From assembly GCF_021462225.1 (NCBI RefSeq), contig NC_061815.1:50833373-50897372 (forward strand): DNA of 64,000 nt, written 5' to 3'. Position 1 is the first letter of the stretch; every line of letters begins with the position of its first letter. Both the position numbers and the translations under genes were made by a program. Under the pieces are notes generated by a model that was given only the letters and a program-made list of their open reading frames with translations, was not told where the DNA came from and did not search any database. This DNA comes from Girardinichthys multiradiatus. Taxonomy: Eukaryota > Chordata > Actinopteri > Cyprinodontiformes > Goodeidae. Shown here one piece after another: positions 1 to 13,200 of the stretch.

Positions 1-1272
1 TGATGAAGGAACATTCTGCAGCAGAGCAGTCTGTTCCAACTCCTGGAGATCCTGGAGCTCAAAGACCTGTAAGGTTTAGACTGCAGCTACCTCAGTGATC
101 ACTGCTCAGATTGAATGTCTCCATGGTCCAAGGCATTCACTGATTCGGTCTTCATTGGTCTGTGTAGTATCAAACACCCCCTTAGGACTGCCTTATGAAC
201 CAGTTGATGAGCCAGTTATCCTCTTAGACCAGAAAAATACACAGTACCCTCCCATAAAAACAATAATAAAGCCTTCTTTGTGAAAGGTATGCTCTCTGTG
301 TGCATCAATAATGTGCACTCATGTAATTGCAAACATCAACTGTTCGTGTCTCTATATTAATTGTTTCCCAAAACAGCCTCTAGGTGTCGCAATAGGGACC
401 AGTAACCATAAGCGTGCATCCTGAAGTCATGGAGCAGTACACATTTCCACGATCAGTCCATTATTGATAAATCTGAACATCAGTTACTTGTATTGCATGT
501 TCTAGGCAACATCAGCTCTGCGCAGTGCTGAGAAGGTTCCAAGTGGAACGTTCTACCCACCTTAGCATGGAGATGCACACTGTGTTGTTGACCCTGGCCT
601 GCAGTTAAAGTTGAAATCATCAGTCAAAGGTCAGCTTTGACTGTGGTGAGCTGTGACTCAAACTCCTGCTGCCACTAAACAATAAAATATCAACTGATCT
701 GCAGCAGCTTGTTGTCCTAAAGGCTCTCCTCTGCTCCCTGGATCAGAGCCTTTCTTCTAAATGTTCTCACTACAGCAGGTTCATGCCACGGTGGACTGAC
801 GGAACCGCCCTCCTTCAGCTTTTAGGACAAAGGCTTGCTCTGACTGCCTCCCAGGTGAGGACAACCTCTGGCTTCCAAGAACCTGATTAAGAGCAGCCAT
901 CTCATCTTTACCATCAGCAACACATGCCTGGTGGACCCACTACTGTACAGCACCATTTCAGATTCCATCTAACCCAGAACCGACACGTAGTGAGGTGGGT
1001 TAGGGGGATCCAGTAGGACTCTTATCGGACCTACTTTCATGGCTTGAGTTGTTGTGATGAGTCTGTTTTTGAAGCATACGGTCTGAGCATGCCCAGTGTG
1101 ATGTCACCTAACAGAACACCTGGTGACTGTCCAGGTGTTTGGAAAACGTCAGATAGAAACTTCTGTAAAGTCAGCTGTTAAAGTCCTGGTTCTTGTCAGT
1201 GCCCTGCAGACCCACTCAGGTACTCACAGTTCCAATCAGAACTTATGCATCACGTGAGCTGTTGGATGGTAC
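1..1272. other. No exon recognised; probable intron of tbc1d9b
   Basis: This lies downstream of the last tbc1d9b exon I can place. I looked for the next exon, which must begin in phase 1, and found none. Minus-strand sequence at 83-1 is open after an AG, but it would meet a stop at once in the required phase. Some remaining C-terminal exons may be hidden here; most are expected outside the window. Confidence 0.4.
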
Positions 1273-4200
1273 CTGGTGGGAGATGCAGCTTGTAGAGCAG
1301 TTTCATTTTCTCCATCATGTCTCCGTGATACATCCCACCTGCAGAAACACAAACACTGCGTGAAACCGGGTCCAGATGGAACCGGTCATCTGTCTGCTAT
1401 CCAGACTCACCGAGGCCAGAGCTGAACTCTTTGAAGTTCACCAGCCCATCCTGGTTCTGGTCCAGCAGCCGGAAGAGGCGGGCTGACAGCATGGGGGTGT
1501 GGCTTCCACAGACCCAGGGAGAGAGGGCCGAGAAGAGCTGTGAGAACTGAACCGGGTCGATCCGGTACTGTTCCAAGTATGGCAGGCTGGGATCGTGGCG
1601 CTCTGCCGCTGAGCTGCTGGAGCCCCAGTAACAGCTGGTCATGTGTTTGGACTGAACCGGGACAGAGACAGGTGGAGGGACACGTGTTAGACTCAGAGGA
1701 CAGAGACATTCTAAGGTGAAGAGAGGTGAAGAGGATCTGAGGAGGACAGGAGGACAGGTACGTCTGAATCCCAGCCAGGTTTAAAGTTTCTTCTGACCTT
1801 AAAGAGACAGTAAAGCTCCTCCAACTCCTCAATGCTGAACGCCGACTCCGTCATCATCGCCCTAACCTGTAGATAAACACCTATGAACAGACTGTCCTCG
1901 TCCTTGTAAGCATAAAATGTCCAACCACACCCACCACACTCCTCTTCGCTGTGTCCTCCAAAGACTGGATGACCTTCAACCTCTGCTTAAATCTCATCTG
2001 CTCAATGACATCAGCGCGCAGGCTGCCAAACTTCTGCACAAAGAAGAAGAAGAAGAAGAGTGATCGACAGAAATAAAGCAGAGCATTTAGACAGACATTT
2101 GCAGATCCTGTCTAACCCGATGGATCGGGGTTAGCTGAGCCCATCAGCTGCTACATAACATCTTCATCTTCCCTCGGTCTGTTTGCTCATTTCCGACCCA
2201 CCAAGTTTCCTGTTTAAAGTTAACAACAAAGGTTCTGAATGCAGGTTTAGTTCATTCTCTCCTAATGAACGCATGAATCCACAGAGAAGCTGCTGAACTC
2301 TGCAATGACCAGGTGAACCAACAGGAAGTTGTTCAATTTACAGATGAACACGTCTGCAGGAAATGACATCACTCTGACCTCATAGGATGCCTTGATGAGG
2401 TCGAAGACATCGATCTCAGGGGGAGCGTCGTCTCCGCTCGTCAGCAGGGCGTGCAGGTGAGGGATGGGCGGAGCCACTGTCTGTCTGTTCACAACATTAT
2501 CCAGGTACCTGCAGTACAGTTGGAACTCTGAGTTTGTTCTGGTTTACTGCTGGGATAAGATCGGGCCCAGTATAGGCTGGATCTGGACCAGCTCAGAACT
2601 ACTCGAATAGCTCCAAAAATTAGAATATGGTGAACAAGTTCAATATTTCTGTCCCTGATTCAGAAAGTGAAACTCATCTATCATATAGATCCATCACACA
2701 TAGATTGAAATGTTTCAAGCCTTTATTTCTTGTAATTCTGATGGTTCTGGTTTACAGAGAATCAAAACCCAAACTTCAGAGTCTCAGAACATCAGAATAT
2801 TACATCAGATCAATAAAAATGACATTTTAAACAGAAATGTCAGACTTCTGAATAGTTTGTTCATTTCTATGGACTCAGTACCTGGTCTGGGCTCCTTTTG
2901 CCTGAGTTATTGCATCAATGCGGCGTGGCAGGGAGGAGATCAACCTGTGGTTCTGGTGAGGTGTTCAGGAAGTCCAGATTGCTTTGATAGCATCTTCATT
3001 CTTGGTTCTGGTGTCTCTCATCTTCCTCTTGTCAGAACTCCATAGATTCTCTATGGGGTTCTGCTCAGCCCAATTTGCTGGCAAGTCAAGCCCAGTACCA
3101 CCATGGTCATTGGACCAGCTTTTGGTACCTTTGGCAGTGTGGGTCGGTACCATGTTCTGCTGGAAAATGAAATCAGTATCTCCATAAAGCTTGTCAGCAG
3201 CAGGAAGCATGAAGTGCTTTAAAATGTCCTGGTAGATGGCTGTGTTGACTGTGGACTTTAGAAAAACCCACTGGACCAGAACCAGCAGATGTCATGTCAC
3301 CCAAACCATCAGTGACTGTGGAAACTTCCCACTGGACTTCAAGCAACGTGGATTCTGGGCCTCTCCACTCTTCCTCCAGACTCTGGGACCTTGATCTCCA
3401 AATGAAATGAACACTTTACTTTCATGTGAAAAGAGGACTTTGGACCTGAGCAACAGTCTGGTTCTGTTTCTCCTCAGCCCAGGTAAGATGCTTGTAGCCC
3501 ATGTGTCAGATCCGTCTGTGTGTAGTGGATCTTGATGATGTGACTCCAGCATCAGTCCACCTCTTGTGAAGCTCCACCAGATTCTTAAACAGAGTTTGCT
3601 TGACAATCCTCTCAAGGTTGCGGTTGCTGCCGGAGCACTTTTTCCTTCCACTCAGTGTCCTGTGAATATGTTTGGATACAGCTCTCTGTGAAGAGCCAGT
3701 GTTGATCAAAATTTACAAAGTATCTTTGTTTCATGAACTGATACTCTGCCTGGCCTGACAAAAGTATTCACTCCCCCCTGCTGTATTATTTATGTCAGAG
3801 CTCCAGCAAATAGTTGCAGGTTCTGGGTCTGTGAAATACATGATAAAGGAGAGCACTTGGTGCAGAATTAACCAACAGGTCTCACCTCTGCCTCTCCTAA
3901 GAGGGCCCACGCTCCAAGGGGGTTTTACCTTGGATTTTTCAACACCAGCTTGTTTAGCAAAGACGGTGCCCATGGCTGTCTTCTGGACATCTGTACAGTC
4001 AGCAGTCATCCCCATGATTGTGTTTCCTACTGAGTCAAATTCTGATAAGACTGAAATGTAACGAAAGCAGAGCTGCAGTCAGCTGTCAATCAAAACACAC
4101 AGCAGCGTCCCACGGCATGACCAACCTGCGCACCACCATGCCGGTAATATAAAACAGAACAAGAAAAGGACTTTCTTGTATAGCTGACATCAGTAGAAAA

Positions 4201-7200
4201 TACAGAATATAATAGAAAGTATTTCATGGAAAAGAAAATGCAGCTACAACAAAGACTGAAACGGTTTAAAACCGAGTGAAGCCAGTGAGAGGTGATCTCT
4301 GAGGGATTTTTGTGACAAAGTTATTTTTAAATTTAACATGGAGGGGAACCCGATGTGAAGACGCTGTAAAAATGAGTCACACAAGAAATGCACAGCTGAA
4401 AAAGCAAGTCAGAAGAAATCATGGACAACAAATATTGAGCTTTTTCACCATATTAAAGGTTTCTGAGCTGAACTTGTAGATATGGAGCGACCCGGACCAG
4501 ATCTGATCACCGTCTGAACCAGGTTGGAGCTCCTACCTGCCCAGGATCGTCATAGCCTCCCCCTCATCGCTGCAGGACAGCAGAGCATCCATGTTGTCAT
4601 GCAGGACAGCCAGCGCCACCTGTGGACAGAGGAGGTCAGAGGTTATAGGACTGTTTGGCGGATGATGTCATACTGGTCCTGTGGAGACAGGTTGTCTCCA
4701 GCTACAGGCTTACTGATCACCCTCAACCAGATCACAGTTTGAACAAATATCAGCATGTCCTGGTAGTTGGTAGAACTCTGGAACAGAACCTCTGATGGAC
4801 CATCCACACAGGACTGTGATCTGTTTCAGGTGGAGAACATTGCTCCAGGACTGAAGGCTTGGTGGTTTTGAGAAGCACATTTTTCAGGTATCATTTGTGG
4901 GCCTTCTTCTGGTAACTAGTAACCAGTAAACAGTCAGAACCACACAGGTCCGTACCTGGAAAATTACTTTGATCCCTTCATAGAAGAAGCAGTCGACCAA
5001 CAGGACAGCGCTGTCAAACGGCATCACGGACAGGAACAAGGTGAGGAACCAGGACAGGCTGATGGTGGTGATCACTCCTAGTTCCTGCATGTGTTCATAG
5101 AGTTGGGGCAAGAAGGCCCGGGTCAGATCCTCAAACACCCCCTGGTCCACCAGAGCTCCTGCGGGGACACAAACCCAGTGAGACTTGTACAGCATTCCAA
5201 GTAGAGAGGACATCACAAGGTACTGAGGCCAGGCTCTATTACAGAACCCAGTCCTGTTCTAGACCCTCGGTCTCACCTTAGACCGGTGCTACTGACCTAC
5301 GACCCGGGTGTTATAATAGTCAGGCAGCATGCGCTCACACAGCGCCACCAGCAGCCAGAAGGCCTCCTCCTCGGTGCAGTAGAGCAGCAGGACGGAGGTG
5401 ACGATGTTCATGGCCTAGAGGAGACGACGAGTCAGAATGATAACAGAAGAAGAAAAAGTTCCTGTTCTTCAGACAGAACCATCCAGGACCCTTCAGTGAC
5501 CGAGGGAAAAACTCTTCTATTCACAGAAACAGCAGCAGAACTTTATTTGGATCGAGTAAGAAAGAAGATACAGAACTATGTCCTGACAGAGCAGAGAGAT
5601 TCCATCTTTGCTGTTCATGGATCTTCATGCATCTAAATGATCAGAAGAAAAAGCTCAGGGTCACAAAGACACGAAGACTTGTTTTAAACCCTGAGACCCG
5701 ACTGAAGTTCACTATGGGTTTCATAATGGTAGAAGACCAACGTACTTGGAGACAGGCTGAAGGTTTCTGAGTGAACCTGGCAGGAGTTATATGGTTCTGA
5801 TTGCAATAATTTGGTGGTTTTTGATTGTTTCCTGGAGCGGTCCTGCAGCTTTTGGTCCTACCTGGAAACAGTTTGTTGGTCTTGGTCGATTCTGATGGTA
5901 CCTGCCAGCGCTTAAGCAGATGCTGATCAAACCTCTAATAATTTTCTGGTCTGTGATTATACCTTGGAGACATTTAACACTTTTGGATCAACCCTGTCAG
6001 AACCTTTCTGGTTTCTGATGACACCTGGGCAGATATTTAACAAATTTTGATGGTGCCTGGCAGAGGTTTCATGTTAGGTTCAGTACCTGGCAGTATCCAA
6101 TGTTTGGGTTCCGGTGAGCGTAGGCTGTGAGTACCCGGCGCAGCGCAGCAATACCCATCTCGTTCTGGAAGGCTCTGTGTTCAGGCATCGAGCGATGAAG
6201 GTCACGTTCGATCTCTTCCGTAGCCAATGAGCACAGCCCCATGGTCTGCTCCACCAGGTCGCCGTAGTAACCAGGATGGGACGCCATCTCATTCTGAGCT
6301 CCTGCACAGACAGGGGAACTGTGTGACAGGTGAAGATAGAAGAGAAGTTCCTGATGTGAACGACCTATGAAGTGGAGACTGACCAGAGAACAGCAGCCAC
6401 AGCTCCCCCCTCAGGGATTCTGGGATCCCATTGAGGATCAGTTCTCTGGTTCTGGAGGTTCTATACATGCAGACACCTCGACCGAACTCTGAAAAATGGA
6501 TGTTCCACGCCTCCTCCTTCATTCTCTCCTTCATCTGCAGGGAGGAGGAGGTGAGGGAGGATGGATCAGTGACTCCTCACTATGAACAAGTCCTCCATAG
6601 AGAACAGTACTTACAGCTTTTGGACCAAGGTCCTCTGGACCATCTCTGTGGTACAGCTGCAGCAGACTCTGTCTGGCAGTAGGCAGACCCGGGTGGTAAT
6701 GGCGCCCCTTCTGGACGGAATCAGATCCTGTAGATGAGGACAGAGGGACGTTGTGGGACCCCTGGGGACAAAGAGACATCAGACTGAACCAGAGGACTCT
6801 GACAGTAAAAGCTCCTCCTGAGCTGAGGCTGACGTACCGAGGAACCAATCAGAGACAGAGGGTTGGTGTCGCCCCACAAGCTGTCAGGTGTTCGCTGCAG
6901 GAAGTCAGAGATTCGCTGAACCAGGAAGTCCCTGTCTTTGAGGTTGGCGAACAAGAAGTTCATCTTGTTCTTGGTGCTGATGGAGACGGGACATGGCAAG
7001 ACGCTGCTGCTGTCTGCCTTCTCCACGACGGTCACCTGAGGAGCAGAGGATCATGGGTAAATTACAACAGTGAGGAGCATTAGAGGAAATTTGTCTGACA
7101 GTAATGGTGAACTGAGCTGCACACAAAGTCCTGGTAAACATGCCGGCATAACAGAGACATTTAGTCAGAAGGTCCAAACCTGCTCCAACAGTTAGAAAGT

Positions 7201-10200
7201 TATAAGATGCAGGACAAAGAACCGATGGCAGAAACACAGAATTAAACAAGATGGATGTGATACGTACAAATACTTCACAGTACTTTAATGCTGAATAACA
7301 GTGCTCAAAAAGTAATAAATAGATGAAGAAACCAACAGTCACAATAGAAGAAGACAGAAAGGAGAGAGAACCTGGACTGATTATACATGTATCATTTCCA
7401 CTTCATCCGGGACCGGGTCTCGGGGGCAGCAGACTCAGCAGAGACACCCAGACGTCCATCTCCCCAGACACCTCCTCCAGCTCCTCCGTAGGGAGCCCAA
7501 GGCGTTCCCAGGCCAGCCGAGAGACATAGTCCCTCCAGCGTGTCCTGGGCCGTCCTCTGGACCTCCTCCTGGTGGGACGTGCCTGGAACACCTCCTGAGG
7601 AAGGTGTCCAGGAGGCATCCGGTATAGATGCCCGAACCACTTCAACTGGCTCCTCTCGATGTGGAGGAGCAGCAGCTCTACTCCGAGCTCCTCCCAAAAC
7701 AACTATGGTTTATCTAGGAAGGCATTTATGGGAATGTTTGACCATTCTTAAATGAGAGCATGTGTGAGGTCAGACACGGATGTTGGACGTGAAGACTTGG
7801 CTCACAGTCTCCGCTCTTCATTCACCCTAAAGGTTTTCTATCAGGTTAGAGCTCTGTGCAGACCAGTCAGGTTCTTCCAAACCAAACTGGTTCATCCAAG
7901 TCTTTATGGACCTTGTTTTGTCGACTGGTGTATAGACATGATGGAACAGGAAGGGACCGTCTCCAACTGCTCCTATAAAGTATGGAGCATAAAATAGTCC
8001 AAAACATCTCGGTGTGTAGCAGTGTTAAGAGTTTCTGTCCCTGGAACTGAGGAGCTGAGCCCACCTCCTCTCCCCACACCATAATCCTCCCTCCACCGAA
8101 CTTTAGACTTGACACTATGCAGTCATGAAAGTACTGTTCTCCTGGAAACCGCCAGACCCGGACTGACCCACTGGACTGGTAGACTGAAGTGGATGAATCA
8201 CCACTCGGGGAACATGTCTCCACTGAGACGTCTCTAGAGTCCAGCAGCAGCGTGCTTTACACCACTGCATCCGGCTCTTTGCACTTGGTGATGAAGACCT
8301 GGATGCAGCTGCTCGACCTTGGAAACCCATCCCATGAAGCTTTTTATGCCATGTTCTTGACCTAATCTGAAGGCCAGATGAACTTTGGAAGGCTGCAAAA
8401 TCATGGACACATCTTTGCACTCTGCACATCAGCATCCTCTGACCCCACTCTTTTTTATGTGACCTTCCACCTAATGGCTGAGTTACTATGTTGCTATAAA
8501 TGGGAACCCTTCAGTTTAATAATTTGAGTGAATGAATGATATTTTGGCAGTAAAGTGTATTTCTATTGACTTGCTCTGAACCACCAGTCTGAGGGAAGTA
8601 TCAGGGATGGATGGGCTTCTCTGAGCTTTCCTGACCACATGAAGGAACCAGAGAGAGGCAGATTCTTTCTAACCTTCCACTCCAAGGGTTGTTTAACCAG
8701 ACACACAATTCTGTTGTTTTACTGCAGTGAGGGAACCAAACCATGCTGCTATGCAGTAACTAAGGCTAATATCTGCGGTCACTATGTAAAGAGTCTAAAT
8801 GGTTGAGCTATTTACACCAAACAGACTGGACCTTCTGAGGAGGCCGAGCCTTCACGCCTTTGAGCCAGTTTTAGTAAAACAATTTACTCTGTGTGGTCAG
8901 CCCACTGATATTTACGGTCTATAAAAACTCAGATGCACAAGTAATGCTCTAAAAATTAGAATATTGTCAAACATGATAGCATATTCACAGGACACTGAGT
9001 GGAAGGAAAAAGTGCTCCGGCAGCAACCGCAACCTTGAGAGGATTGTCAAGCAAACTCTGTTTAAGAATCTGGTGGAGCTTCACAAGAGGTGGACTGATG
9101 CTGGAGTCACATCATCAAGATCCACTACACACAGACGGATCTGACACATGGGCTACAAGCATCTTACCTGGGCTGAGGAGAAACAGAACCAGACTGTTGC
9201 TCAGGTCCAAAGTCCTCTTTTCACATGAAAGTAAAGTGTTCATTTCATTTGGAGATCAAGGTCCCAGAGTCTGGAGGAAGAGTGGAGAGGCCCAGAATCC
9301 ACGTTGCTTGAAGTCCAGTGGGAAGTTTCCACAGTCACTGATGGTTTGGGTGACATGACATCTGCTGGTTCTGGTCCAGTGGGTTTTTCTAAAGTCCACA
9401 GTCAACACAGCCATCTACCAGGACATTTTAAAGCACTTCATGCTTCCTGCTGCTGACAAGCTTTATGGAGATACTGATTTCATTTTCCAGCAGAACATGG
9501 TACCGACCCACACTGCCAAAGGTACCAAAAGCTGGTCCAATGACCATGGTGGTACTGGGCTTGACTTGCCAGCAAATTGGGCTGAGCAGAACCCCATAGA
9601 GAATCTATGGAGTTCTGACAAGAGGAAGATGAGAGACACCAGAACCAAGAATGAAGATGCTATCAAAGCAATCTGGACTTCCTGAACACCTCACCAGAAC
9701 CACAGGTTGATCTCCTCCCTGCCACGCCGCATTGATGCAATAACTCAGGCAAAAGGAGCCCAGACCAGGTACTGAGTCCATAGAAATGAACAAACTATTC
9801 AGAAGTCTGACATTTCTGTTTAAAATGTCATTTTTATTGATCTGATGTAATATTCTGATGTTCTGAGACTCTGAAGTTTGGGTTTTGATTCTCTGTAAAC
9901 CAGAACCATCAGAATTACAAGAAATAATGTTTGGAGCTGATCTTGTATTTATAACACCCTGGCTCATTTGGACAATATCATCAGAACATTTAATGAAGCA
10001 GAGAGGTGAGAGGTGGAGTTACACCTCAGTGTAACTCCACCTCTCACCTGGTCACTACTGTGACCTTGAACATTGAAGAGACCAGCAGACAGTCAGACCC
10101 AGGCTCAGATGCTACCTCAACCTGGGCTTGGACTCGTGGTTTGGTCTCAAAGCCTGGTCTCAGGCCCAGTTCTTTTGGTTTCAGGACTTACTTCTCTGAG

Positions 10201-13200
10201 TGGGATAATGAGCTGACACAGGTCTTCTTCTCTGCTGCTGAAGCAGATGTAGTTGTTGGAGATGAACAGCTGTCCAACCACGTGCATCTTGGCGAACGGT
10301 GTCCACAGCGTGCAGTCCGTGTGTCCATCCAGCCGCTCGTCCTGCGTCAGCCGGAACATGGATCGGTACCACTCGTTTTTAGCTCGGGCGTCAAAGTCCC
10401 TGCAGACAGAAGAACACAGCAGATGTGGTCCGAGCTGAGGGAGCTTCAGACAGAGATAAGAGGAACTGTTTGGACATAGAGAATCAAAACCCAGCCAGCC
10501 TCAGAGTTTCAATCAGAGTGAGACCTCTTCAGAGCAGAGACGTTCTTCAGTGTCTTGCAGGCTTTAGGAAGCGAGCGGTCGGCAGCGAACGCCTCGTTGT
10601 CAAGCAGCTGCCGCATAGCGATGTTGGCGAGCTGTTCCATCAGCTTGAAGGTATCATTGATGTTCAGGAACATGGAGAAGAAATGCTCGGCGTTGCGGGT
10701 GCTCACACGGACACTTTCTGGAAACACCAGGGTGGCATTCTTCTCCAGCTGGGTCACCTCGGTCCACGGCACGACCAGAGTCACTGAGCCAGCAAACACA
10801 TCAGCAGAGACAGTTAGTAATTACTGCAAACTGTGACATGGTTAAGGCTGGTTTATGACTGGCGGACAGTACCTTCCTTTCCCAGCAAGAAGGAGTAGAA
10901 GCACAAGTGGTTGATGGACAGGTAGAGCCAGCCCTGTCGAGGTACTCGACCCTTCCAGTAGCTGCAGGAGTAATAGTTCACCAGCTTCTCCTCATCAGGC
11001 ATCCCAAAGAGCTTCCTCATCTTCAACTCCGCCTCTCGAAACTTCCCACTGTCCTCCTCCTGCTCCTCGCTCTGCTTCAGCCGGTTTTCCTCGGCGATGA
11101 TGCCCTGCAGGAAGTGACATCACTCTTCACTGAAAAAAGAAAAACTTCTGCAAAAACACACACGATCTGAGACATACAGATATTTTTCCTTTGACAAAGG
11201 TGATGACATCTTCATCGTTGTCAAAGATGGAGATTGTCTGCAGCAGGTTGGATTCCAGCCAATCCCAGTGCTCTGTGATCTCCTTCCTCGACGAGCCTAC
11301 AAAACAAAACTGAGGGTAAAAATCTAGAAACAATGACAGCATCTGGAATATTCCCAGGTTTTCTGCTCACCACAGGCGATGTTCCAGTAGATCTGAGAGT
11401 CCGCAGTCTGCAGCAGGATTCTGTAGGGAGCCACCCTGGCGCTGGAGTCCAGAACCACATCCAGAGTCCCAACAAGAAGACCTGCAAAGACACAGATGAA
11501 CCAGGCAACTCAGGATCCATCACATGCATCAAGGAACTATGCATGTGATGGATCAAAGAGAAATCATTTACTTTAGCGTGTTAACAAGGTCAGAGGTCAG
11601 CACTCAGCAAGACTCACTAGGCTTGAAAGCTCTGGTTTAGTCATGGAATCTGACCTGAAGTTTAACAACTGCATCAGTGCTTTAATAAATTAGACTATTA
11701 CTATCTTTAGGACATTGCAAGAATGAAGGGTGTCCTGTCTTGACTGCTGTACACTTTAATTTTTAGCAGATGAGATTATTGATGGTGTCTCTAAAGGAAT
11801 TAGGCTAATCCAAAATGTTGCAGCCAGAGTCCTGACCAACAGAATCGTACTCAAGCAAACCTTAAATCCTTGCTTTAAGTCCTCGTTCAGAACAGGAGAC
11901 TATTAAACAGCCTACAAGACATTGATCTTGATCCTTATTCTGCCAGGTATGGACCAAGCAGAACCCTCAGGTCATTTGAAATCAGTTTCCTCAGTGTTCC
12001 CAAGACCAGAAATAAACATTCAATTGCTATGCTAGTCACTTCTCGATCCAATTTCCTGAAAAACTGAGATGTTCTTCCTTTTTCTGTACAGCAGTTTGAA
12101 TTGGTTTGTGTACAATCGGTGCTCCTTGCAGAGAGCTGAACCTGGGTTTATAGACGTAAACGGATACAAAGTGTTCAGATGGACTGACCCAGATCAACCA
12201 AAAAAAACTTGGACCCTCCAGAAACCCTAGAGAACTGTTTAGCAGATCACTGGAATAATTATTCTGTCCATTCAAAGCGTCCCAGATTAATGTGACATTC
12301 TGGCACCAAGTTTCTAAAGCATTTTAGCCTTAGTTGTGTTGGCTAGTCAGTGGTCTGCAATGTCAGGCAGCTAAACTCAAATTCTGATGTTTTTCACCTG
12401 ATTTTTATGCTACAGATATTTTATGTTTATTGGACAGAACATCCAAAGCTTGAAAAACAAAACACGTTTTAATAAGTAGACATAGTGAACACGTGAGTTA
12501 TCTTTAAAGGTAGATTTTAAGCTATTTTCAAGATTTCAGGGACATTTTTGACAAAAACCTGGCATTAATCAGTATTAGTGTGTCTGTTGGCGCCACCACC
12601 TCTACCTCACTATTAGTCTAACTTCTTCTTTAAGGCCACGTTCCATTATGAAAAAGCAGCAGTGCTTCCTTGAGTCACAGTAAATAGTGGCCACAGAAAG
12701 AGAGCAGGTTTCTTAAGCAGTCTTCACGTACAAGAAGTTTGCATCTCCTCATATCCCATACTGCTGATCTCTTTCAGTACTCTGACATGTTATTCCAGAG
12801 CAGCCAGCGCCATTACAACCACCCAGAATTCAGCAGCATTTTGATCCGTCACAACATGATTGAAGATATCTAGAATGGTTCTTCTTAAAAGTCTAAATGT
12901 AAACGCAGATATCTTAAATTGACATTCCTGGTAGTCTAAATGTCGTTGTTAAGTATCAACACTCATTTTTAGATATCCAGAAGGTAATTACAGATAGTCA
13001 GAAGAAGCTGATTTTATGTTAAAAGGGCCTGCCATAGATTCACCTGTGTCATCAACCCAATTTTAAACATTAAGAACTCAGTGTCATATTTTCCTAATAT
13101 GGTGCAGCTATGCATCTATCCAGCAGTCAGGTTTCCTGAACCTGCAGAGCTTCTGTAGGTCCTCATCTTAGAACCAGCTTGTAATCCCTGATGGATGTGA

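Noticed and set aside
1..83. Possible next tbc1d9b exon on the minus strand, open after an AG
   Set aside because: The required phase gives an immediate stop, and the residues do not resemble the TBC1D9B C-terminal region as I know it.
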